Source: a virus
Direction: 5' to 3' (one strand)
Virus record (IMG/VR): IMGVR_UViG_3300002137_000145
Coordinates: 1-64,000 of that record
Length of the DNA: 64,000 nucleotides
Below, piece after piece: positions 24,723 to 32,700 of the stretch. How positions within the stretch are numbered: position 1 is the stretch's first letter; the number at the start of each line of letters is the position of its first letter. Under the pieces are notes generated by a model. The model worked only from the letters and a program-made list of their open reading frames with translations, ran no database searches and was not told where the DNA came from. A program made the position numbers and the translations under genes.

Positions 24723-25523
24723 ATGGAGTTGTCTAAAGACGAAAACCGGAGGATAAAGAGAGAAGCAAAAGCAGCCAAGGCATTAGCACGGGCTGGGAAA
24801 CAGTTAGATTCGCTTGACCCTGCAATATCTATTACTATACTGTGTGTTCGCTTCGGAAACAAGTATGGTAGAGAATATGTAGAACGTCTACGTAATATGG
24901 TCAGACGACATCTCACTGTCCCATACGAACTTGCTTGCTTAACAGATGACCAGCACCCTATAGACGGTGTAAGAACAATATATCAACCCAACGCTCAATA
25001 TGCAAAGGGGTGGTGGCATAAAGTACACATGTTCGATCCGAACTTACCGTTAAAAGGCAGGATAATCTATATGGATTTAGATGTTGTCATCTGCAATAAT
25101 CTTAACAAGCTAGTTTCATTTAATTCTAACGGGTTTAACGGAATATTAGACTTTAACAGAAAGTTTCATGCTTCCTGGAATTGTCTTAACAGTTCAGTGA
25201 TGTCATGGACACACGGCGAAGAAAAATATCTATACGAAAAATTTGTAGCCAAGCCTGGAGATGCACAGCGACTACACGGTGATCAAGATTGGATATGGAA
25301 ACTGAGCAAGGACCGAATAAAGTGGTGGCCTAAAGAATGGATACAGAGTTATAAGTGGGAAATACGAAATCGAAGTGAACTTGCTATAATACACGGCAAA
25401 CGCACGTTTAGAGAAGTTAACAATCAGGTGTTTGTTGATCCAGCATGTTGTATTGCAGTATTTCACGGCGATCCTAACCCGTGTGATGTGCAGGATAAAT
25501 TTGTAGTAGAGAATTGGCGATGA
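24723..25523 (+). CDS. Glycosyltransferase (GT-A fold, GT8-like)
   Basis: 266 residues from the ATG at 24723; a TTG start at 24711 is possible but overlaps kdsA. After a charged N-terminal helix, ISITILCVRFGNKYG starts a GT-A fold. YMDLDVVICNNL near residue 118 carries the DxD-type metal motif and GDQDWIWKL near residue 192 is a second conserved element. Such enzymes transfer sugars from nucleotide donors. The position between kdsA and a phosphomannomutase supports surface-glycan modification. Confidence 0.75.
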   Translation: MELSKDENRRIKREAKAAKALARAGKQLDSLDPAISITILCVRFGNKYGREYVERLRNMVRRHLTVPYELACLTDDQHPIDGVRTIYQPNAQYAKGWWHKVHMFDPNLPLKGRIIYMDLDVVICNNLNKLVSFNSNGFNGILDFNRKFHASWNCLNSSVMSWTHGEEKYLYEKFVAKPGDAQRLHGDQDWIWKLSKDRIKWWPKEWIQSYKWEIRNRSELAIIHGKRTFREVNNQVFVDPACCIAVFHGDPNPCDVQDKFVVENWR

Positions 25524-26269
25524 TTTTTATATTTGATGTTGACGGAACACTAACACCTAGTCGAGGGCGAATAGACAAAGAGTTTGCTGTCTGGTTCAGT
25601 AAATTCTGTGAAACAAATATTGTTTACCTTGTCACAGGAAGTGATAGATCTAAAACAGTAGAGCAGATAGGCGAATACATCTATTCAAAATGTAAACGTG
25701 TATATAACTGCAACGGCAACGATGTTTGGGAAGGTGCATTAAATATTCGCACAAACAAATGGGTACTACCCGAAAGTCCACACGACTGGCTATCAGAACA
25801 ACTAACGTCAAGTACATTCATGTTGCGTACAGGACTACATTTTGAACATCGTCCGGGCATGGTAAACTTCAGCGTTGTTGGTCGTAATGCTGATAGCGAA
25901 CAACGAGCAGAATACGTTGTTCATGATGTATTATCCGACGAACGCAACATAATCGCCGACAACTTTAATCTACTATTTCCAACCCTACAAGCAACTGTTG
26001 GTGGTGAAACAGGCATTGACATTGCTCCAGCGGGTGCAGATAAAAGTCAAATACTAGCGGACTTTGATACACAACAAGAAATACATTTCTTCGGTGATGC
26101 TATGCACTCGCAAGGAAACGATTATCCTCTAGCCAAAATAATCGTTGACAACAAACGTGGCATGTGTTATAATATTATAAATTGGCAAGACACCTGGGAA
26201 AGATTAAAGAAATTATGCAAAAACGAATCGGCTTCGCATGTAAATGGATTGATCGTCCCGATCAAGTAA
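25520..26269 (+). CDS. Phosphomannomutase-like HAD enzyme (eukaryotic PMM type)
   Basis: 249 residues from the ATG at 25520, overlapping the previous TGA. FDVDGTLTPSRG holds the HAD nucleophile Asp and the acid/base Asp. LVTGSDRSKTVEQIG, EHRPGMVNFSVVGRNA, ETGIDIAPAGADKSQIL and HFFGDAMHSQGNDYP follow in the order of eukaryotic-type phosphomannomutases. The enzyme interconverts mannose-6- and mannose-1-phosphate, feeding GDP-mannose. This family is uncommon in phages and bacteria compared with the ManB type. The last 25 codons contain the promoter of the next gene. Confidence 0.82.
   Translation: MIFIFDVDGTLTPSRGRIDKEFAVWFSKFCETNIVYLVTGSDRSKTVEQIGEYIYSKCKRVYNCNGNDVWEGALNIRTNKWVLPESPHDWLSEQLTSSTFMLRTGLHFEHRPGMVNFSVVGRNADSEQRAEYVVHDVLSDERNIIADNFNLLFPTLQATVGGETGIDIAPAGADKSQILADFDTQQEIHFFGDAMHSQGNDYPLAKIIVDNKRGMCYNIINWQDTWERLKKLCKNESASHVNGLIVPIK
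26145..26173 (+). promoter_or_regulatory. Consensus sigma70 promoter
   Basis: TTGACA at 26145-26150 and TATAAT at 26168-26173 are separated by 17 bases. The promoter lies inside the phosphomannomutase gene and should drive uvsE (ATG at 26215). Confidence 0.8.
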
Positions 26270-27273
26270 ACGGAATTAAACCCAAAGATGATTGTAAACA
26301 ATACAACACAGGGTCTACTACAGTTGCTTGGTTAAATAGACAAACGCAAGAAGTTGCAGAACAAAAATTGTGGGACTTAATGGTAGGCAATATTGAAGCT
26401 TACCGCAAGCTAGTAGAGAAAGTAGGAGAACTACCAAATGAATTACGAATGGTTCGACTCGGCAGTGATTGCCTTCCTGTCTATACTCAGCGTGATTGGT
26501 GTTATTTCTGGAAACGTCCTGATGTGGTCAGCTATTGCGAAAAGCACTTCGCAGCCGTGGGCCAAATCGCTAAAGAACGTGATGTACGCTTGTCTATGCA
26601 CCCTGGCCAGTTTACTGTGCTTGCTAGTGATAATCCAGATATTGTTAGTCGGAGTATAGAAGAGTTTGAATATCACACGGACATGGTCAGATGGATGGGG
26701 TATGGTCAAAGATATCAGGACTTTAAGATCAACGTCCACATCTCCGGTAGAGCCGGTCCAGCCGGTATCAAAGCTGCCCTCCCACGCCTTACCCCCGAAG
26801 CAAGAAACTGCATCACCATTGAGAACGACGAAGTCAGCTGGGGAATTGACAGCAGTCTCGAACTCCAAAAAGATCTCGCTCTGGTGCTAGATGTACATCA
26901 TCATTGGGTTAAAACAGGAGAATATATAAATGCAAATGACGACAGGATCAAACGTGTTATTGACAGTTGGAGGGGCGTTCGTCCTGCTATGCATTATAGT
27001 GTTAGTAGAGAAGATTGTCTTGTGGGGCACAGATCAGACCAAAAGCCTGACCTTGCGGCGCTCACAGAACAAGGCTACAAAAAAGGGAAGCTCAGAGCCC
27101 ACTCAGAGTTCTACTGGAATACAGCAGTGAACAAATGGGCTCTGAGCTTCAGAGACGACTTTGACATCATGTGTGAAAGTAAAGCTAAAAATCTAGCCAG
27201 CTTCGCACTATACGAAGAGGCTAAGAAACTTACTTCGTCTTTGGCTTGCGGCCGCGAGTTGCAGGTTTCTTAA
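26215..27273 (+). CDS. uvsE: UV-damage endonuclease UvsE/UVDE
   Basis: 352 residues from the ATG at 26215; an earlier in-frame start at 26182 is less likely because it would sit at the transcription start. IGFACKWI opens the TIM barrel. MVRLGSDCLP, LSMHPGQFTVLAS, NVHISGRAG, ITIENDEVSWG, LVLDVHHHW, RPAMHYSVSRE and RAHSEFYWN carry the metal-binding His, Glu and Asp residues of UVDE. It nicks DNA 5' to UV photoproducts, useful in sunlit water. The stretch 26730-26890 uses many more C-ending codons than neighbouring genes. Confidence 0.92.
   Translation: MQKRIGFACKWIDRPDQVNGIKPKDDCKQYNTGSTTVAWLNRQTQEVAEQKLWDLMVGNIEAYRKLVEKVGELPNELRMVRLGSDCLPVYTQRDWCYFWKRPDVVSYCEKHFAAVGQIAKERDVRLSMHPGQFTVLASDNPDIVSRSIEEFEYHTDMVRWMGYGQRYQDFKINVHISGRAGPAGIKAALPRLTPEARNCITIENDEVSWGIDSSLELQKDLALVLDVHHHWVKTGEYINANDDRIKRVIDSWRGVRPAMHYSVSREDCLVGHRSDQKPDLAALTEQGYKKGKLRAHSEFYWNTAVNKWALSFRDDFDIMCESKAKNLASFALYEEAKKLTSSLACGRELQVS
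27087..27150. repeat. Perfect 15-base inverted repeat inside uvsE
   Basis: GAAGCTCAGAGCCCA at 27087-27101 is exactly complementary to TGGGCTCTGAGCTTC at 27136-27150, with a 34-base loop. It lies in coding sequence and would form a stable mRNA hairpin or a cruciform. Confidence 0.8.
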
Positions 27274-27508
27274 CAGTGTCTTTAGCTTTGGTAGCTGCTT
27301 TTTTAACAGCAGGCTTGGCTTTAGCTACAGACTTAACCACAGCTTCTACAGCCTTGTCGGCTACTAGCGGAATTATCGTAAAAGCTGCAGGTTCTGGAAC
27401 TTTGTACGGCGCACTCGGTCTTTGAGCAATTCCAATATCAGAAAAATCCTGAAATGGTGTTTCAGGAACTGTAGTTCCTGTGAATAGATTTTTAATCCAA
27501 TTAATCAT
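27230..27508 (-). CDS. Histone-H1-like protein with Lys/Ala/Pro tail
   Basis: 92 residues, with AAGGAGAAC upstream of the ATG at 27508. Residues 1-50 are neutral (MINWIKNLF at the start). Residues 55-92 are Ala-Val-Lys-Pro repeats (KAKPAVKKAATKAK, KPATRGRKPKTK) typical of histone-H1/AlgP-like DNA-binding tails. It has a full TATAAATA late motif and overlaps uvsE tail to tail by 44 bases. It could condense or be packaged with phage DNA. Confidence 0.75.
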   Translation of the reverse strand: MINWIKNLFTGTTVPETPFQDFSDIGIAQRPSAPYKVPEPAAFTIIPLVADKAVEAVVKSVAKAKPAVKKAATKAKDTVKKPATRGRKPKTK

Positions 27509-27529
27509 ATAAGTTCTCCTTAGGACAAC

Positions 27530-27537
27530 TATTTATA
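27530..27537 (-). promoter_or_regulatory. Late-type promoter TATAAATA (minus strand)
   Basis: A full TATAAATA on the minus strand lies 21 bases before the ATG at 27508, with AAGGAG between them. It is back to back with the plus-strand motif at 27540-27546. Confidence 0.65.
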
Positions 27538-27539
27538 CG

Positions 27540-27546
27540 GTAAATA
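27540..27546 (+). promoter_or_regulatory. Late-type promoter motif GTAAATA
   Basis: TAAATA ends four bases (CAAC) before the ATG of the superoxide dismutase gene at 27551, so the predicted mRNA is leaderless or nearly so. Confidence 0.5.
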
Positions 27547-27550
27547 CAAC

Positions 27551-28111
27551 ATGGCACTACATTTTATTAAAAGTTTAACAGAATCGAAAGATAAACGAGA
27601 AATCCGTCAAATTCGTCTTAAATTTAAAAAAGACGAACTAGATCCAGTGATGAGTGAAAATACGGTTGATTATCACTTCGATGGACTTGCTGCCAAATAC
27701 TTTGAAAGATACAACGCAGGTGAAGGCGATGCTGACTTTAATTACGGTGGCGCAATGTTGCACAACATCTTCTTTACTAATTTAATCCCACCGCAGGCTG
27801 CTAATAAACCAGAGGGGATCAGTAAAACTATTATTGAAGAAGTGTACGGATCCTTTGATAAGTTTAAAGAAGCCTTTGAAAAAGAATTCATGGCGGCACA
27901 GGGTTCAAATTGGGTTTATATGGATTATGAAGGAAAGCTACACACTATTCATAATCACGAATACCGTAAAGGTATGAAAATTGCCCTATTGGTAGATGCT
28001 TGGGAACATGCTTGGGCCCTTGACTACCAACAGGACAAAGCCAAATATCTAAAGAATATTTGGAGAATTATCAATTGGGATGCAGTTGACATCCGACTAC
28101 AAGGAGAATAA
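27551..28111 (+). CDS. sodB: Fe/Mn superoxide dismutase
   Basis: 186 residues. VDYHFDGLA near residue 40, AMLHNIFFTNLIPP near residue 74 and LLVDAWEHAWALDY near residue 145 supply the expected metal ligands (His, His, Asp, His), and GSNWVYMDYEG is the conserved central strand. The family dismutates superoxide to oxygen and hydrogen peroxide. The lead-in is short and YLKNIWRIINWD is the usual C-terminal motif. Its neighbours include an IscA-like Fe-S protein, so it may protect Fe-S enzymes during infection. Iron or manganese preference cannot be read safely. Confidence 0.9.
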   Translation: MALHFIKSLTESKDKREIRQIRLKFKKDELDPVMSENTVDYHFDGLAAKYFERYNAGEGDADFNYGGAMLHNIFFTNLIPPQAANKPEGISKTIIEEVYGSFDKFKEAFEKEFMAAQGSNWVYMDYEGKLHTIHNHEYRKGMKIALLVDAWEHAWALDYQQDKAKYLKNIWRIINWDAVDIRLQGE

Positions 28112-28113
28112 CT

Positions 28114-28278
28114 ATGGTTAAGAAATGGATTATTGCTAGATTAAGCGAACGTACTACACTCGACGGTGCTATACTTGTAGGTGCAGGTATTGCATTTTTA
28201 ATTTTTAAACCTATTGCTAGTTTAGTAGCATACAGTGCCATTGCATACGGTGCATGGACAATTTATAAGAAAGAATAA
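28114..28278 (+). CDS. Small membrane protein
   Basis: 54 residues from the ATG at 28114, preceded by AAGGAGAATA. It has a basic N-terminus (MVKKWIIARLSERT) and hydrophobic residues about 18-47, enough for one span or a tight two-span hairpin. It is spaced two bases from its neighbours on each side, so it is part of the sodB-iscA operon. The function is unknown. Confidence 0.65.
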   Translation: MVKKWIIARLSERTTLDGAILVGAGIAFLIFKPIASLVAYSAIAYGAWTIYKKE

Positions 28279-28280
28279 CA

Positions 28281-28604
28281 ATGATAGAAATTACAGAATC
28301 AGCCCAGGATAAAATTGTAGATTTACTTGTATCGGAAAATAATCCTAATTTAAAATTGAGAACATATATACAAGGTGGCGGATGTAGTGGTTTTAACTAC
28401 GGGTTCACTATGGATGAAGATCAGAACGAAGACGACTTTGAAATTAATATAAAAGGTTTTAAAGTCCTAATCGATGCTATGAGTTATCCTTACCTAGATG
28501 GTGCTACTATAGATTATAAAACAGAAATGTTTAGTAGTCAATTTGTGGTTAGTAATCCTAATGCCAAAGCAACCTGCGGGTGCGGAACTTCATTCGCCGT
28601 TTAA
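28281..28604 (+). CDS. A-type Fe-S cluster carrier (IscA/ErpA/HesB-like)
   Basis: 107 residues. GGGCSGFNYGF near residue 32 and the C-terminal CGCGTSF near residue 99 give the three conserved cysteines of the A-type carrier family. These proteins pass Fe-S clusters to target enzymes. The phage encodes five radical-SAM enzymes and a ferredoxin, so a supply role is plausible. It is co-oriented and tightly spaced with sodB. Confidence 0.9.
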   Translation: MIEITESAQDKIVDLLVSENNPNLKLRTYIQGGGCSGFNYGFTMDEDQNEDDFEINIKGFKVLIDAMSYPYLDGATIDYKTEMFSSQFVVSNPNAKATCGCGTSFAV

Positions 28605-28623
28605 CATATGCTAAGTTTTAGAT

Positions 28624-29388
28624 ATGAAAAAACGTCCTAGAAAATTAGCGATTTTAATTGTCGGAGAATACCGATCATTCCAACAATGTAGAAGAACTAT
28701 GTTGTTTTTAGATCAACCTGATATAGACACAGATATCTATATACATACTTGGTCAAGGACTAATACAGTAAATTCCGTTGGAAGATTTGATAGTGAAAGC
28801 TACGTTGAACCCATGTATCGAGCGCTATCTCAAGAAGAAATTGTGGCAGATTTAGGAATCGCTAACTGTACAGTATCCATAGAGGAGCGGCCTGAAATAC
28901 ATCCTCTTCCGCCTATAGTACATGGATGGCTATCTGGATTCGAAATGATTCGGAGTAATTCCATAGATTATGATTTTGTTCTTGTGATGCGTCCTGATTT
29001 ATTTTTTCAAGATGGTGCCTATTTTACTGATACAAAATTTAGAGACTTCAAGGAATACAAGAATAAACATAAACTCGGAGTGCGATTGCCGGGAAAAATG
29101 GCTCCTAATCAGTTAGATGATACATACTTCTTCTCAGCGTATTCTGTTATGGATAAGTTATTAAGTAATCAACTATCCAAATTTTACACTACATCATACG
29201 GGCAAGAAGATCACGCACCAACATGGCATAGATTTTGGTACGACTATGTTAGTGTAATACATAATTTATCTATTACTAATATACCTATTCGATCAGAGGG
29301 TATCATTGCTAGATATCCAGTAAACGAAAGCTCAACATTTCTCGAAATGAGAAAGCTGTACTACAAAATATTCAGAGAAAACAATTAG
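28624..29388 (+). CDS. Glycosyltransferase-like protein (GT-A-like)
   Basis: 254 residues. LAILIVGEYRSFQQC at the N-terminus and VLVMRPDLFFQDG near residue 121 look like the nucleotide-sugar pocket and D-x-D-type motif of a GT-A enzyme. HTWSRTN and GWLSGFEMI are further conserved-looking elements. Proteins of this type occur in marine phages near fibre genes. The acceptor is unknown. Its 3' end overlaps the opposite-strand zinc-finger gene by four bases. Confidence 0.6.
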   Translation: MKKRPRKLAILIVGEYRSFQQCRRTMLFLDQPDIDTDIYIHTWSRTNTVNSVGRFDSESYVEPMYRALSQEEIVADLGIANCTVSIEERPEIHPLPPIVHGWLSGFEMIRSNSIDYDFVLVMRPDLFFQDGAYFTDTKFRDFKEYKNKHKLGVRLPGKMAPNQLDDTYFFSAYSVMDKLLSNQLSKFYTTSYGQEDHAPTWHRFWYDYVSVIHNLSITNIPIRSEGIIARYPVNESSTFLEMRKLYYKIFRENN

Positions 29389-29672
29389 TATTTCCCCACA
29401 GGCAAAGTAGTAGACGCAAGCTGATCCCAGATTTGTTTCTGTTCTACTCCTTTACGCTGTGCAAATCTCTTAGCATCACAATTAGAACAACAATGAAAAT
29501 AATTGTTGCTTAATCGTTTTCGATCTATTGATTTTAGATCTCTAGTAAATTTAATGTCGCAATTATCACAACCAAAGACCGCAATGGTCTTTTTTCTTGT
29601 GTAGTTGTGTTCATGGCCGCACTTGCTGACACGTTTATAACTGGTTTCTTCTGTTAAAGTTTTTAAGAACAT
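29385..29672 (-). CDS. Zinc-finger-like small protein
   Basis: 95 residues with paired Cys/His motifs: CGHEH near residue 18, CDNC near residue 35 and CCSNC near residue 61. They suggest one or two zinc ribbons in a basic context (RKKTIAV, RDLKSIDRKRL). It could be a transcription factor or a relic of a homing-type endonuclease, but no nuclease motif is visible. It is a solitary minus-strand gene with its own late-type motif four bases upstream of the ATG. Confidence 0.65.
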   Translation of the reverse strand: MFLKTLTEETSYKRVSKCGHEHNYTRKKTIAVFGCDNCDIKFTRDLKSIDRKRLSNNYFHCCSNCDAKRFAQRKGVEQKQIWDQLASTTLPVGKY

Positions 29673-29676
29673 AGTG

Positions 29677-29683
29677 TATTTAC
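29677..29683 (-). promoter_or_regulatory. Late-type promoter motif GTAAATA (minus strand)
   Basis: The minus strand reads GTAAATACACT and then the ATG at 29672. TAAATA ends four bases before the start codon, the same spacing as at 2117 and 27551. Confidence 0.5.
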
Positions 29684-29705
29684 ATCCGGCTTATAAAACT
29701 TTGGG

Positions 29706-29712
29706 CTAAATA
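29706..29712 (+). promoter_or_regulatory. Late-type promoter motif CTAAATA
   Basis: CTAAATA lies 31 bases before the ATG of the giant structural gene at 29744, with AGGATG near the start codon as a possible ribosome-binding site. It faces away from the motif at 29677. Confidence 0.5.
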
Positions 29713-29743
29713 TTGTAGCAAACTGCTTATTCTAGGATGAAAA

Positions 29744-32700
29744 ATGGCACGTAAAACAATTGATATTGGTACCGTAGGTAATGATGGTACAGGCGATAGT
29801 ATTCGCGACTCGTTCAGAAAAGTTAATGATAACTTTCGAGAACTATACAGTTCGTTAGGACTAGGTGAACGACTTTCGTTCATCGGTCTAGACGATACTC
29901 CAGGTTCGTATGTTGGACAGAACGATCCAACTACAGGTTCTACACCGTTGGTCACAGTTAATAACACTGAATCGGGGGTAGCATTTAAACAACTAGTTTC
30001 TGGAAATGGTATTAGTATTGACTTTATTACTAATCCAAATGAGATTTCGATTAATGCAGACTTTGCTGAAATTTCTGCAGATACATCCCCACAGTTAGGT
30101 GGCGACTTATCTCTACGCTCTGGTGGCCTACAATATAGAATCCTAGATGCAGGAACTCAATTAACACCCCTATCACCTTTATACAAACATGAATTAGTTA
30201 ATAAAGCATATGCTGATAGTAAAATATCAAGAGCAGGTGTGAATGCTATTAATCCAGAAACCGGAAGTGCAGATTCAGCGTTTGGTCGCATGTCTGGTCC
30301 GTTGATACTTTCTAGAGATCCAGAGCCAGACGATGATGTTAACTTCGATGGCTTAGTTGCTGCAACAAAACGATACGTTGACAACGCTGCATTTGGCAGT
30401 TCTGTAAACTTATACGTTGCAACATCTGGGGCAGACGAAAGAGTGGGCGTGTCGAGATCGTTGCAAGGTCGTGCATTGGCCTATGCCTATCGTACATTAG
30501 AAGCAGCGTTAAAACGTGCCGAAGAAATAATTTTAGAATCACCATTGCGAATTGGACCTTATAGAAAGGTATTAACTTATAACCAAGGAGCTTCTGATGT
30601 CACATTAAGTAGCATTACAAGTTCTCCGAGTTCTGGAAGTGGATTTGCAGGCGATGTAAAATTAAGTGTTAATGCTGTAGTGCTCAACTCCGTTGGTACA
30701 AACTACTTTCCTGGGGATATTTTAAGCATAGTTGGCGGAACCGGAACCGGAGCGTGTACCATTGAGGTGCTGTCAACACTAACTACTCCTGGGGCTATAT
30801 TAACTTATAGAATTATTTCTACAGGTACATACTCAGTCTTGCCAGGTGCTACTTCTGTATCCACTGTAATCGACGAATCAGCTGCACCTGTAGGTATTGG
30901 CGCTATTGGCGCAGGTGCTACATTTAATATTACCTATAGAGTCAACTCTGTAACCATCACAAACGGCGGAACTGGATATTCGCTAGTATCAGTTCGTATC
31001 ACTGGTGGCGGTGGCGTAGGTGCATTTGGTACTGCGGTAGTCACTGGCGGTGTGATTACTAGTATTACTATTACCGATAGAGGTACTGGATTTACTAGCT
31101 TACCAACGTTAACTGTCGATCTGCCAAGATTCTTACTTGATACCCAAGGATACCGAACAGATTTCACAGGTGATGTCTCTACTGATACTCCGCAGGCTAT
31201 TCGAGGCAGAGACATCCGTGAAGGATTATATCTAGAAGGTGTTACTTCTGGAGCACTTGCACAAATTTTAGCACACGACGGTTCACTTGATTCTGAAGGC
31301 AGAGAGATTTTTGATGTTGACGTTAAGTTTGGTTCATTTGTTGAAGGTGAAATAATAGCCTACGGCGATATTACCTTAAGTACACAAATTTCTGTTTTGG
31401 TTGAAAGTGGTGAGTACTATGAAAACTATCCACTAAAAGTTCCGCAAAACGTATCTATTGTTGGTGATGAATTTCGTAGATGTATTATTAGACCAAAGCC
31501 AGGAACATCAAGTTCCCCGTGGGCGTTCCAAAAATTTCGTAGAGACACTGTCGTTGACGGATTAGCTGTTGCTGATAAAATATACGGTTATCACTATCTA
31601 CAAGACTCTTCCGAACCGGTTTATCCAAAAGTCGATAACAAGGGTACGTATACCGCTGCTGCAGAGTTAATCAATTTAAACAGAGCATTCTTGCAAGAAG
31701 AAATCATTGCATGGATGGATTATCAAATAGCAAATACTATTTCTCCATTTACACCTGCATTTAGTTATACCAGCGCTTTATGTAAGAGAGATGTAGGATT
31801 ACTAGTTGATGCATTTACTTTTGACCTAAAGTACGGTGGATATAATAGAACTATCTCTGCAGGATTAAAGTATTATGAAAGCGCTAGTGCTAGAATTGCT
31901 ATTACAGATCAGCTGAACGAGTACCTTGCAGTATTAGTTCATCTAGAAAATTTAATGATAGACATCATAGATAATACTGTAATATCAACTATATACAACG
32001 ATCTTGCTCCGCAGATTATAGATGCTGCTTATCAAGCAGAGGTTGATGTTGACATAGTTATTCAAGCTCTATTAGCAGCATTAACTGATGTAATCGATGG
32101 ATCAGGCAGCGTAAACTATCCTAAAGAAAATCAATACATGGACGTTTTCCTTGCCAACGATGCGGTTCGCTGGCAGGCTATTACTGCACAAGGTCACGGC
32201 GGCTTTATGTGTGTGCTTGATCCCGAAGGTCAAATTCTTGCCAAGTCTCCGTATGCTCAAGAATGCGCATCATTCTCTCGAAGCACTAATCGCCAGACGT
32301 TTGCAGGTGGTAAGTTTGTTGACGGCTTTACCGGAAACCTACAATTTAATCACATTTCATCGGACGCTACATTTACTAGATTGTCAGTTAGTGGACTAGA
32401 ACGTTTACCTAAATTGCCGGCCAGTTTCTTAGTTGATGACAGTGTACTCCGCATTAACTATGTTAGAGATTATGTCTATAGCCCAGCCGGTTCAACTGCT
32501 ACATTTGTATTAGACGAAACTACACCGTATAACAGAGCCGCTGGCGCACAAACATGTACTATTAGCAACGGTACTCCTGCTGTTATTACATTTACTGAAC
32601 ATAAGATGCAAGCAGGAGCTACTCTTGTATTCGCAGTAAGCGAGGGCGGCAGTTTACCTACAGGTATTATTGCTGGACAAGAATATTACGTAGTCGGTGA

